In this document: positions 36,720 through 44,570 of the stretch, piece after piece | How positions within the stretch are numbered: position 1 is the first letter of the stretch | Layout of the letters: the number at the start of each line of letters is the position of its first letter | Source: an uncultured Arachnia sp. | GTDB taxonomy: Bacteria; Actinomycetota; Actinomycetes; Propionibacteriales; Propionibacteriaceae | DNA length: 64,000 nucleotides | Assembly: GCA_947499145.1 (NCBI GenBank) | Contig: CANMNB010000006.1 | Location: 1-64,000 of the forward strand | Reading direction: 5' to 3' | Made by a program: the position numbers and the translations under genes | Notes under the pieces: generated by a model | Database searches by the model: none | The model's input: only the letters and a program-made list of their open reading frames with translations | What the model was told of the DNA's origin: nothing

Positions 36720-38041
36720 TGAGCTCCCTGTTGAGGCTCGCCACGGCGGGCAGCGTCGACGACGGCAAGTCCACCCTGGTGGGGCGCCTGCTCTACGACT
36801 CGAAGGCAGTGCTGGCGGACCAGCTCGAGGCCGTCGAGCGGGTCAGTCTGGCCAAGGGCCTGGGCCACGTCGATTTGGCCCTGCTCACCGACGGCCTGCG
36901 GGCCGAGCGCGAGCAGGGGATCACCATCGACGTCGCCTACCGCTACTTCGCGACCGCGACCCGCACCTTCATCCTGGCCGACTGCCCCGGCCACGTGCAG
37001 TACACCCGCAACACCGTGACCGGCTCCTCCACCGCCGACGTCCTGGTCCTGCTCGTCGACGCCCGCAAGGGCGTGCTGGAGCAGACCCGCCGCCACCTCG
37101 CGGTGGGCCAGCTCCTGCGCGTGCCGCACGTCGTCGTCGCGGTCAACAAGATCGATCTCGTCGACCACTCCCGCAGCCGGTTCGAGGAGGTGGCGGACGC
37201 GGTACGGACGGTCGCCTCCGAACTCGGTCGGGACTTCGTGCACGTGTTGCCGGTGTCGGCGCTGCTCGGGGACAACATCGTCGAGCGCTCCGCAGGACTG
37301 GCCTGGTTCGACGGCCCCACCCTGCTCGAGCTCCTCGAGACGCTCCCCCCGGAGGACCCCGCCGCCGGGGGCGAGGCACCGTTCCGCTTCCCCGTTCAGG
37401 TGGTGATCCGCCCCCAGGAGGCGGCCGTGCGTCCCGAGTTCCGTGAGTACCGCGGGTACGGTGGGCAGATCGCCTCCGGCCGGGTCCGGGTGGGTGACGA
37501 GGTGGTGGTCCTGCCAGCCGGGCGACGCACCACCGTCGCCGCCATCGACACCGCCGATGGCGACCTCGAGGAGGCGCGCGCGCCGCAGTCGGTGACGCTG
37601 CGGCTCGCCGACGAGATCGACGTCACACGCGGCGACCTGCTGGCGGCTGCCGCGGCGCCACCCGCCGCGACGCAGGACCTCGACGGCATGGTCACCTGGC
37701 TGCACGATCGGCCGCTCCGCGTCGGCCAGCGCGTCCTGGTGAAGCACACGACCCGTACGGTCCAGGGGATCGTGCGCGACATCGACGGGCGCCTGGACCT
37801 CGACACACTGCGACCCGAGGAGGTGGACGAGCTCACGCTCAACGACATCGGCCGAGTCCGGATCAGGCTGGCCGCCCCCGTGTTGGCGGAGCCCTACGCG
37901 ACCTCGCGACGCACCGGATCGTTCCTGCTGGTCGACCCGCAGTCCGGCACCAGCCTGGCCGCCGGGATGGTGCGTGGCGACGAGGCCTTCTCCGACGAGG
38001 CGGCACCCGCACCCTCCCTCGTCGCGAACTGGAGCATCTGA
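36719..38041 (+). CDS. cysN: Sulfate adenylyltransferase subunit 1 (GTPase)
   Basis: CysN (440 aa) couples GTP hydrolysis to APS formation by CysD. G1 is GSVDDGKST (11-19), G3 DCPGH near 88 and G4 NKID near 143; elongation-factor-like beta-barrel domains follow. It lacks the fused CysC (APS kinase) domain found in many actinobacterial CysNC proteins, in agreement with an APS reductase pathway. It overlaps cysD and the downstream TSUP gene by one base each. Confidence 0.95.
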   Translation: MSSLLRLATAGSVDDGKSTLVGRLLYDSKAVLADQLEAVERVSLAKGLGHVDLALLTDGLRAEREQGITIDVAYRYFATATRTFILADCPGHVQYTRNTVTGSSTADVLVLLVDARKGVLEQTRRHLAVGQLLRVPHVVVAVNKIDLVDHSRSRFEEVADAVRTVASELGRDFVHVLPVSALLGDNIVERSAGLAWFDGPTLLELLETLPPEDPAAGGEAPFRFPVQVVIRPQEAAVRPEFREYRGYGGQIASGRVRVGDEVVVLPAGRRTTVAAIDTADGDLEEARAPQSVTLRLADEIDVTRGDLLAAAAAPPAATQDLDGMVTWLHDRPLRVGQRVLVKHTTRTVQGIVRDIDGRLDLDTLRPEEVDELTLNDIGRVRIRLAAPVLAEPYATSRRTGSFLLVDPQSGTSLAAGMVRGDEAFSDEAAPAPSLVANWSI

Positions 38042-38931
38042 TGCGCCGGCTCGCAGTCCTGGCGCTGGTGGGGCTCCTGGCACAGCTCGTCGACGGCGCC
38101 CTCGGGATGGGCTACGGCGTCACGTCGAGTTCCCTCCTGCTGGTGGCGGGGCTCTCCCCGGCGCTGGCCAGCGCCTCCGTCCACCTCGCGGAGGTGGGGA
38201 CCAACCTCGCCTCGGGTGCCTCCCACTGGCGGCTCGGGAACGTGGACTGGCGCCTGGTGGGACGCCTCGGGGTCCCGGGAGCGGTCGGTGCCTTCGCCGG
38301 CGCCGCCTTCCTCAGCAACCTCTCGGCCGGATGGGCCACGGTGCTGATGGCGGTGGTCCTGGCGACACTGGGGACCTACATCCTCGTCCGGTTCGCGCTG
38401 CGGCCCCCCGCGCAGTCGCACAACCGAGTGAGTCCCCACACCTCCCGACTCCTGGTCCCCCTTGGGCTGGCGGGAGGGTTCGTCGACGCCACCGGCGGTG
38501 GCGGGTGGGGGCCGGTGTCCACCACCTCCCTGTTGAGCGCGGGCCGCACGGCCCCCCGCACCGTCATCGGCTCGGTGGACACCAGCGAGTTCCTCGTGTC
38601 CCTCTCCGCGTCCCTCGGCTTCCTGCTGGCCCTCGGCAGCGCGGGCATCGACCTCGGGATCGTCGCCGCTCTGCTCGTGGGCGGACTGGTGGCGGCCCCG
38701 ATCGCGGCCTGGCTGGTGAGCCGACTCCCGGCCCGAGTGTTGGGGACTGCCGTGGGCGGGATCATCCTGCTCACCAACCTCCGCACGCTGCTCGTCGCCG
38801 CGGGCACCGGGGGAAGGGATGTCCTCCTCTGGCTGTCCGCCGCAGGACTCCTGGCCCTGACCGCCCTGGTCCACGCCACCCGCCGTCACGTGCGTGCCGC
38901 CTCACCCGAACCCACCGAGGAGTACGCATGA
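38041..38931 (+). CDS. TauE/SafE (TSUP) family sulfur-compound transporter
   Basis: The protein (296 aa) has about eight transmembrane helices in two repeats. Each repeat has a Gly/Asp-rich family motif: LVDGALGMGYGVTSS near residue 16 and GGFVDATGGGGWGPVST near 143. TSUP members export sulfite, sulfonates or related anions. Its place inside the sulfate assimilation run suggests it moves sulfite, sulfate or thiosulfate; direction cannot be told. It overlaps cysN by one base and the CbiX gene by four. Confidence 0.88.
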   Translation: MRRLAVLALVGLLAQLVDGALGMGYGVTSSSLLLVAGLSPALASASVHLAEVGTNLASGASHWRLGNVDWRLVGRLGVPGAVGAFAGAAFLSNLSAGWATVLMAVVLATLGTYILVRFALRPPAQSHNRVSPHTSRLLVPLGLAGGFVDATGGGGWGPVSTTSLLSAGRTAPRTVIGSVDTSEFLVSLSASLGFLLALGSAGIDLGIVAALLVGGLVAAPIAAWLVSRLPARVLGTAVGGIILLTNLRTLLVAAGTGGRDVLLWLSAAGLLALTALVHATRRHVRAASPEPTEEYA

Positions 38932-39602
38932 AGCCCACCTTGATCATCGCCCTCCACGGCACCCGCAGCCACGCCGGATCCGTCCAGGCGGAAGCCCTCC
39001 GGGCCGAGGTGGCCTCCGTCATGCCCGGTGTCCGGGTGGAGCTCGGGTGGGTGGACATCCACGACGAGCTGCTCGCAGAGACCGTCCAGCGGGTGGGAGC
39101 CTGCGTGGTGGTGCCGGTGTTCCTCGCCGCCGGCTACCACGTGAGCCACGACGTGCCCGCCGCCATCCGGGCATCCGGCGGTCTGGCCGTCGCCACCGAC
39201 CACGTGGGCGGAGACCTGGTCTCCGCCATCCGCGACCGGCTGCTCGCAGCCGCACCGCTCGGCGACGGCGTGCTGCTGGCCGCGATCGGGTCCAAGCGTC
39301 CCGGCGCGCACGCCGAGGTCCTGGCCAACGCCCGGCGACTCGAATCGCTGGTGGGCCGGCCCGTCGTCGCCGGTTTCATCTACGCCGCGTCACCCACTCC
39401 CGCCGAGGCGCTGGCCGAGCTCCGCCGCCGTGGCTGCAGCGACGTCACCGTCGCCGTGCATGCCCTGGTGCCCGGGCTGTACCGCTCCCACCTCGAGCAC
39501 CTCGACGTCCGCGCCGTCGCTGAACCCATCGGCAACCACCCGATGCTCATCGACGCCGTCGTCCGTCGCTACCACGCCGCCGCGCTCCCCCTCGCGGCCT
39601 GA
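38928..39602 (+). CDS. CbiX-type sirohydrochlorin chelatase
   Basis: The 224-aa protein has two CbiX/SirB-like halves. Metal-binding histidines are H10 (IALHGTRS) and those in GYHVSHDV (about 71-78). In this position it is most likely the ferrochelatase that inserts iron into sirohydrochlorin to make siroheme for Sir. No uroporphyrinogen methyltransferase or precorrin-2 dehydrogenase gene lies in the window. A cobalt chelatase role for B12 is possible, since methylmalonyl-CoA metabolism needs B12, but context favours siroheme. Confidence 0.88.
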   Translation: MKPTLIIALHGTRSHAGSVQAEALRAEVASVMPGVRVELGWVDIHDELLAETVQRVGACVVVPVFLAAGYHVSHDVPAAIRASGGLAVATDHVGGDLVSAIRDRLLAAAPLGDGVLLAAIGSKRPGAHAEVLANARRLESLVGRPVVAGFIYAASPTPAEALAELRRRGCSDVTVAVHALVPGLYRSHLEHLDVRAVAEPIGNHPMLIDAVVRRYHAAALPLAA

Positions 39603-39616
39603 CCCACAGGACCTCC

Positions 39617-41467
39617 ATGAGCACCTCCCACGTCGATCGCGTCGTCATCCGGTTCGCCGGGGACTCCGGCGACGGCATGCAGCTGACCGGCGACCGGTTC
39701 ACCGCCGACGCCGCGGCACTCGGAAACGACTTCGCGACGTTGCCGAACTTCCCCGCCGAGATCCGTGCCCCCCAGGGCACGATCGCCGGGGTCTCCAGCT
39801 TCCAGCTCCACTTCGCCGGGGACGACATCCGCACCCCCGGCGACCGTCCGGATGTGCTCGTGGTCATGAACCCCGCCTCGCTGCGCGCCAACCTCCCCGA
39901 CCTCAGGGCCGGTGGTCTGGTCATCGCCGACAGCCACGAGTTCACGGCCCGCAACCTCAAGAAGGTCGGTTACCCGTCCAACCCGCTGGACGACGGCAGC
40001 CTGGACGGCTACGAACTCCACGCCATCGACCTCACCGGGCTCGCCGTCGCGGCCACGGGTGACTTCGGCCTCGGCCGCAAGGAGGCCTCACGGGCGAAGA
40101 ACATGGTGGCCCTGGGCCTGCTGACGTGGCTCTACTCCCGGCCGCTGGAGCCCACCGAGACGTTCCTCGAGCGCAAGTTCGGCGATCGGCCGGTGCTCCG
40201 CGACGCCAACCGGGCCGCGTTCCTCGCCGGCCACCACTACGGCGAGACCACGGAGGACTTCACTGCGCGGTACGAGGTCAACCCTGCCGCCCTCCCGGCC
40301 GGCACCTACCGTCAGGTCACCGGCAACCGGGCACTTGCCTATGGGTTGATGGCGGGGGCAGCCACGGCAGGGCTTCCCCTGTTCCTGGGCGCCTACCCGA
40401 TCACCCCGGCATCGGACGTGCTGCACGAGCTCGCGCGCACCAAGGACCATGGCGTCATGACCTTCCAGGCCGAGGACGAGATCGCGGCGATCGGCGCCGC
40501 GCTCGGGGCGTCGTACGCCGGCCAACTCGGGGTGACCACGACGTCGGGGCCGGGAATGGCGCTGAAGAGTGAGTTCATCTCGCTGGCCGTGATGCTGGAG
40601 CAGCCGCTCGTCGTCTGCGACATCCAACGCGCGGGACCCTCGACGGGGATGCCCACGAAGACCGAGCAGGCAGACCTGTTCCAGTCGTTGTTCGGCCGCC
40701 ACGGCGAGGCCCCGGTCCCGGTCCTGGCCGCGCAGTCCCCCGGCGACTGCTTCGACATTGCGATCGAGGCAACCCGCATCGCGCTCACCTACCGCACTCC
40801 CGTGATCGTGCTGAGCGACGGGTACCTCGGCAACGGCTCCGAGCCCTGGCAGGTTCCCGACCTTGCCGCCCTGCCACCCATCGACCCGGGGTTCGCCACC
40901 GAACCCAATGCCGAGAACGGCACGTTCCTGCCCTACCTGCGCGACGACAACCTCGCCCGTCCCCTGGCGGTGCCCGGCACCCCCGGCCTGGAGCACCGCC
41001 TGGGAGGCATCGAGAAGGCCGACGGCACCGGGGACGTCTCGTACGACCCGGACAACCACGAGACGATGGTGAAGCTGCGCCAGGCCAAGATCGACGGCAT
41101 CGCGCAGAGCATTCCCGACCTCGTCGTCGACGACCCCAGCGGCGAGGCCGACGTCCTGGTCATCGGCTGGGGCTCCACCTGGGGGCCCATCGGAGCCACC
41201 GCCCGACGAGTCCGACGACGCGGCCGCCGTGTCGCCACCGCCCACCTGCGCCACCTCAACCCGTTTCCGGCCAACCTCGGCGAGGTGCTCCGCCGCTACC
41301 GACGCGTGATCGTGCCCGAGATGAACCTGGGGCAGCTCGCCTTCCTGCTGCGCGGCCGCTACCTGGTCGACGCCGAGAGCTACTCGCGCGTGCGCGGTCT
41401 GCCGATCTCCCCCTCGGAGTTCGAGGCAGACCTGCTCACCATCCTCGACTCCCAGGAGCCCCGATGA
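39617..41467 (+). CDS. korA: 2-oxoacid:ferredoxin oxidoreductase, fused gamma-alpha subunit
   Basis: The 616-aa protein joins a gamma domain (residues 1-190, RFAGDSGDGMQLTG at 12-25) to an alpha domain beginning near 225 (GNRALAYGLMAGA, YPITPASDVLHEL, TSGPGMALKSEF). With KorB it oxidatively decarboxylates a 2-oxoacid, probably 2-oxoglutarate, and reduces ferredoxin. It begins 14 bp after the CbiX gene, so it may be on the sulfur operon transcript and might supply reduced ferredoxin to Sir (inference). Overlaps korB by four bases. Confidence 0.93.
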   Translation: MSTSHVDRVVIRFAGDSGDGMQLTGDRFTADAAALGNDFATLPNFPAEIRAPQGTIAGVSSFQLHFAGDDIRTPGDRPDVLVVMNPASLRANLPDLRAGGLVIADSHEFTARNLKKVGYPSNPLDDGSLDGYELHAIDLTGLAVAATGDFGLGRKEASRAKNMVALGLLTWLYSRPLEPTETFLERKFGDRPVLRDANRAAFLAGHHYGETTEDFTARYEVNPAALPAGTYRQVTGNRALAYGLMAGAATAGLPLFLGAYPITPASDVLHELARTKDHGVMTFQAEDEIAAIGAALGASYAGQLGVTTTSGPGMALKSEFISLAVMLEQPLVVCDIQRAGPSTGMPTKTEQADLFQSLFGRHGEAPVPVLAAQSPGDCFDIAIEATRIALTYRTPVIVLSDGYLGNGSEPWQVPDLAALPPIDPGFATEPNAENGTFLPYLRDDNLARPLAVPGTPGLEHRLGGIEKADGTGDVSYDPDNHETMVKLRQAKIDGIAQSIPDLVVDDPSGEADVLVIGWGSTWGPIGATARRVRRRGRRVATAHLRHLNPFPANLGEVLRRYRRVIVPEMNLGQLAFLLRGRYLVDAESYSRVRGLPISPSEFEADLLTILDSQEPR

Positions 41468-42492
41468 CCGGCCTCGCCCACGTCCCCCTCGCCCTGACCC
41501 CGACCTCCCGCAAGGACTTCGTCTCCGACCAGGAGGTCCGCTGGTGCCCCGGCTGCGGCGACTACGCGGTCCTGGCGGCCTTCCAGTCGCTGATGCCGCA
41601 GCTGGGCATCCGTCGGGAGAACACCGTCATCGTCTCCGGCATCGGGTGCAGTTCGCGCTTCCCCTACTACATGGACACCTACGGGTTGCACTCCATCCAC
41701 GGGAGGGCGCCGTCGATCGCGACGGGCATCGCGATGGCCCGACCCGACCTCGCCGTGTGGGTGGTGACGGGCGACGGCGACGCGCTCTCGATCGGCGGCA
41801 ACCACCTCATCCATGCCCTGAGGAGGAACACCAACATCACGATCCTGCTGTTCAACAACCGGATCTACGGACTGACCAAGGGGCAGTACTCGCCCACCTC
41901 CGAGTCCGGGAAGGTGACCAAGTCCACCCCGGCCGGCTCCGTCGACCACCCATTCGACCCGGTACGCCTGGCCCTCGGTGCCGACGCCACCTTCGTCGCC
42001 CGTACCGTCGACTCGGACCGCGCGCACCTCAGCGAGGTCCTCACCCGCGCCGTGGCGCACCGCGGCGCCTCGCTGGTGGAGATCTACCAGAACTGCCCCA
42101 TCTTCAACGACGGAGCCTTCGACCCCCTGAAGGAGCCCGACTCCCCAGCCGTCATCCCGCTGCGGCACGGTCAGCCAGTGACGCTGGCGGGCGGCAGCCT
42201 CCAGGTGCTGCGGGACCCGGGCTCGGGAGGACTCAGCGTCGTGCCGCCGGACTCCCCCGGAGTCCCCGTCGTCCACGACGAGCACCTCGATGACCCCGCC
42301 CAGGCCACGGCCTTGGCCGGCCTGACGGACACGCACGGCCTCCGCCGCGCACCGATCGGGATCTTCCGAGACGTGGAGCGTCCCGTCCACGACGACGCGG
42401 CGCGCTCCCAGATCGTGATGCCGGCCGACGAGGAGCGGATCCCTGCGCTGCAGGCGCTCGTCACGGGGAGGGACACCTGGACCACCGGCTGA
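41464..42492 (+). CDS. korB: 2-oxoacid:ferredoxin oxidoreductase, beta subunit
   Basis: KorB (342 aa) binds thiamine diphosphate and a 4Fe-4S cluster. Ligands C28 and C31 (WCPGCGDYAV) and C62 (GIGCSSRF) are visible with a later cysteine in YQNCPIF. The TPP motif runs GDGDALSIGGNH to LLFNNRIYGLTKGQYSP. The EQ-dependent substrate cannot be fixed, but 2-oxoglutarate is usual for actinobacterial KorAB. ATGA overlap with korA. Confidence 0.93.
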   Translation: MTGLAHVPLALTPTSRKDFVSDQEVRWCPGCGDYAVLAAFQSLMPQLGIRRENTVIVSGIGCSSRFPYYMDTYGLHSIHGRAPSIATGIAMARPDLAVWVVTGDGDALSIGGNHLIHALRRNTNITILLFNNRIYGLTKGQYSPTSESGKVTKSTPAGSVDHPFDPVRLALGADATFVARTVDSDRAHLSEVLTRAVAHRGASLVEIYQNCPIFNDGAFDPLKEPDSPAVIPLRHGQPVTLAGGSLQVLRDPGSGGLSVVPPDSPGVPVVHDEHLDDPAQATALAGLTDTHGLRRAPIGIFRDVERPVHDDAARSQIVMPADEERIPALQALVTGRDTWTTG

Positions 42493-42544
42493 GATCCCGG
42501 CGTAGTCTGTTGCCCACACAGCCACGACGCGAGAGGCGAGGGTG

Positions 42545-43099
42545 ATGCCAATGTCAGGTTCCGGCGGCCCACCCCAGCCGCACCCGTTGCGCATGACACC
42601 CTTCGCCGGGCACGCGATCGTAGTCGGCGTCACTCCGGAACAGCCGGAGCTCGTGGTGCTCACCGCGGCGGAACTCGCACGTCCGCTCGGCGCCACCCTC
42701 TTCCTCGCCTACGTCGACCCCGGCCGGGTGGTCGAGCACGAGTACCCCGACGGCGGCGTGCGGCACTCCGACATGAACCCGGACCTCTCCGACGACGAGG
42801 AGTGGCGGCAGCGGGAGTCCGCCCTCCTCGCCGCGCTTGGCGAGGCACTCGCCGACGCCGAGGTCGTCTGGGAGTTCCGGTATCTCGCAGGCCGCCCGGA
42901 CCGTGCGCTGACACATCTTGCGAGGGTTGTCGACGCCGCCCTGATCGTCGTGGGGACCCGGCGTCCGGGAGGTGGGGGCCGCGTGCACGAGATGCTGCAG
43001 GGCTCCGTCGCAACGCACCTCAGCCACCACCAACACCGACCGGTTCTCGTCGTTCCCACGTCGGTAGTCGACTGGCGCGCCCCACTGGAATGGCACTGA
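42545..43099 (+). CDS. Universal stress protein family
   Basis: The 184-aa protein has a single Usp domain: AIVVGVTPEQPELVVLTAAELA near 25, and a C-terminal block ALIVVGTRRPGGGGRVHEMLQGSVATHLSHHQHRPVLVV (read as GTRRPGGGG, then GSVATHL). The GxxGxxxxxxxxG(S)-type pattern of ATP-binding Usps appears partly kept. A GAGGCGAGG SD precedes the ATG at 42545. It overlaps the first crcB gene by ten bases, which may link a stress protein to fluoride export. Confidence 0.82.
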   Translation: MPMSGSGGPPQPHPLRMTPFAGHAIVVGVTPEQPELVVLTAAELARPLGATLFLAYVDPGRVVEHEYPDGGVRHSDMNPDLSDDEEWRQRESALLAALGEALADAEVVWEFRYLAGRPDRALTHLARVVDAALIVVGTRRPGGGGRVHEMLQGSVATHLSHHQHRPVLVVPTSVVDWRAPLEWH

Positions 43100-43545
43100 G
43101 CGCCCCACAGCCCCGCCCCGCTCCCGCCTACCTGCGGCCGCGGCTCGTGGGACTCGTCGTCCTCGGTGGCACGCTCGGCACCGCCCTGCGCGACAGGCTC
43201 ACAGCCTGGTGGCCGGCGCGTGTCGGCGAACTGCCCTGGACGACCCTGCTGGTGAACCTCTCCGGCGCCTTCCTGCTGGGGGCCCTCCTGCAACTCGTGG
43301 TGCTCGTCCCTCGCGACGGGGGGCAGCGTCGCGCGGTCCAGCTCACGCTGGGCACGGGAGTGCTCGGCGGCTACACCACCTATAGCACCTTCGCCCTGGA
43401 GACCGCCACGCTGGGCCTGGAGGGCTCCGGGCTGATGGCCGCCGGATACGCACTCGTCACTGTGCTGGGCGGGTTCCTGGCAGCCTGGTCCGCGATGCGG
43501 CTCGTGCGCGGGTCCATCACAGCTGCGGGAAGGGACCTCGCATGA
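43090..43545 (+). CDS. crcB: Fluoride channel protein CrcB/Fluc, subunit 1
   Basis: A 151-aa small membrane protein with four helices. LLVNLSGAFLLGALL carries the channel Asn and GGYTTYSTFALET the conserved T(F/Y)S region. It exports F- passively across the membrane. It pairs with the gene that begins at 43542, overlapping it by four bases, so a heterodimeric Fluc is likely. It has an N-terminal extension of ~15 residues. I saw no fluoride riboswitch upstream. Confidence 0.9.
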   Translation: MALSAPQPRPAPAYLRPRLVGLVVLGGTLGTALRDRLTAWWPARVGELPWTTLLVNLSGAFLLGALLQLVVLVPRDGGQRRAVQLTLGTGVLGGYTTYSTFALETATLGLEGSGLMAAGYALVTVLGGFLAAWSAMRLVRGSITAAGRDLA

Positions 43546-43910
43546 CTCCCCTGTGGGTGGCGCTCGGCGGTGGGCTGGGTGCGGGCGCACGCTTCGTCCT
43601 CGACGGCATCCTCACGTCGCGCAGCACCCGTGGGCTGCCGATCGCGACCTTGGTGATCAACGTCGTCGGCTCGTTCCTGCTGGGACTCGTCACGGGGTGG
43701 CTGGGCACCAACACCGACGGCGCCATGCGAGCGGTCGTGGGTACCGGCTTCCTGGGGGGCTTCACGACGTTCAGCACGGCCAGCGTCGAACTGGTGCGTC
43801 TGCACCAGGCGGAACGCCCGAGGGCGGCTGCCCTCCTGGCGGTCACCATGGTGACGCTGGGAGTGGCAGCCGCCCTCGTGGGGTGGCTGATGGGCCGCTG
43901 GCTGGCCTGA
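43542..43910 (+). CDS. crcB: Fluoride channel protein CrcB/Fluc, subunit 2
   Basis: Four-helix, 122-aa Fluc subunit: GGGLGAGARFVLD at the N-terminus, VINVVGSFLLGLVTG with the channel Asn, and the Phe-box-bearing GFLGGFTTFSTASVE. Two Fluc genes in tandem usually form a heterodimer with antiparallel topology. Three base pairs separate its stop from that of the convergent transcarboxylase 1.3S gene. Confidence 0.92.
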   Translation: MTPLWVALGGGLGAGARFVLDGILTSRSTRGLPIATLVINVVGSFLLGLVTGWLGTNTDGAMRAVVGTGFLGGFTTFSTASVELVRLHQAERPRAAALLAVTMVTLGVAAALVGWLMGRWLA

Positions 43911-43913
43911 GCC

Positions 43914-44279
43914 TCAGGCCTCCAGCTCGATGAGCGCCTGGCCGCCCTGGACGGGCTCGCCGGGTGCCACCAGGATCGTCGCAACCTTGCCGTCGGCCGG
44001 TGCGGTGATCTCGGTCTCCATCTTCATCGCTTCGAGGATGAGCAGGACCTGCCCGGCCTCAATGTCGTCGCCCTCCGCGACGAGGACCTTGGAGACCGAC
44101 CCTGCCAGCGGCGCCACGACGGCGTTCGAGCTGACCGCGGACACCGATGCCTTGGACGGGATCGGGTTCGCACCGGCGTTGACGCCGATGATCACCGGCC
44201 CCAGTCCCTGGCGCTCCTCCTCCTCGACCTCGACGTCGATCTCGTACTCCGTCTCGTTGACGGTGACCTTCAGTTTCAT
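43914..44279 (-). CDS. Methylmalonyl-CoA carboxytransferase 1.3S (biotin carrier) subunit
   Basis: The 121-aa biotinyl carrier has a flexible N-terminal half and a biotinyl domain with EAMKMET (biotinyl lysine K86). The N-terminus [16 protein letters not shown] and the length are close to the Propionibacterium 1.3S subunit (123 aa). It shuttles carboxyl groups from methylmalonyl-CoA (12S site) to pyruvate (5S site). An AGGAG SD precedes the ATG. It is last in the four-gene minus-strand unit. Confidence 0.95.
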   Translation of the reverse strand: MKLKVTVNETEYEIDVEVEEEERQGLGPVIIGVNAGANPIPSKASVSAVSSNAVVAPLAGSVSKVLVAEGDDIEAGQVLLILEAMKMETEITAPADGKVATILVAPGEPVQGGQALIELEA

Positions 44280-44298
44280 CTCGGGTATCTCCTGGGGC

Positions 44299-44559
44299 TC
44301 AGCGGACGTGGGGGACGGAGCGGTCGTGGACGCGGGCCCGGGTGGCGGCGGCCCACCGGGTCTGCGAGCCGTACCGGATGGCGCGGACCTTGGCCTTGTG
44401 GCCGAAGTAGGCGGCGACGGCGGCACCGATGGCCACCATGTCCGCCTCGGGGATCGCGCGGCAGTCTTCGAGCGACTCGACACGCGCCTCGAGGACGGCC
44501 ACCTTCTCCGTCAGAGCCGCGACGGCCTCGCGCAGCTCCTGCAGCGACGGGTTGTCCAT
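44299..44559 (-). CDS. Small transcarboxylase-linked protein with coiled-coil N-terminus
   Basis: The 86-aa protein begins with a leucine/valine heptad helix ([26 protein letters not shown]) cited here as [13 protein letters not shown] then [13 protein letters not shown]. It continues with a small conserved region [16 protein letters not shown] and [15 protein letters not shown], reminiscent of the C-terminal tails of OadG-like or small subunits in biotin-dependent decarboxylase operons. GGAG lies 5 nt before the ATG at 44559, so I prefer it to two upstream GTGs. The gene lies between the 12S and 1.3S genes. Function: perhaps an assembly or regulatory subunit. Confidence 0.65.
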   Translation of the reverse strand: MDNPSLQELREAVAALTEKVAVLEARVESLEDCRAIPEADMVAIGAAVAAYFGHKAKVRAIRYGSQTRWAAATRARVHDRSVPHVR

Positions 44560-44570
44560 GTCCACTCCGA

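Noticed and set aside
42493..43090. Fluoride riboswitch upstream of the crcB genes
   Set aside because: I could not find the crcB motif pattern in the short gap before usp or within usp.
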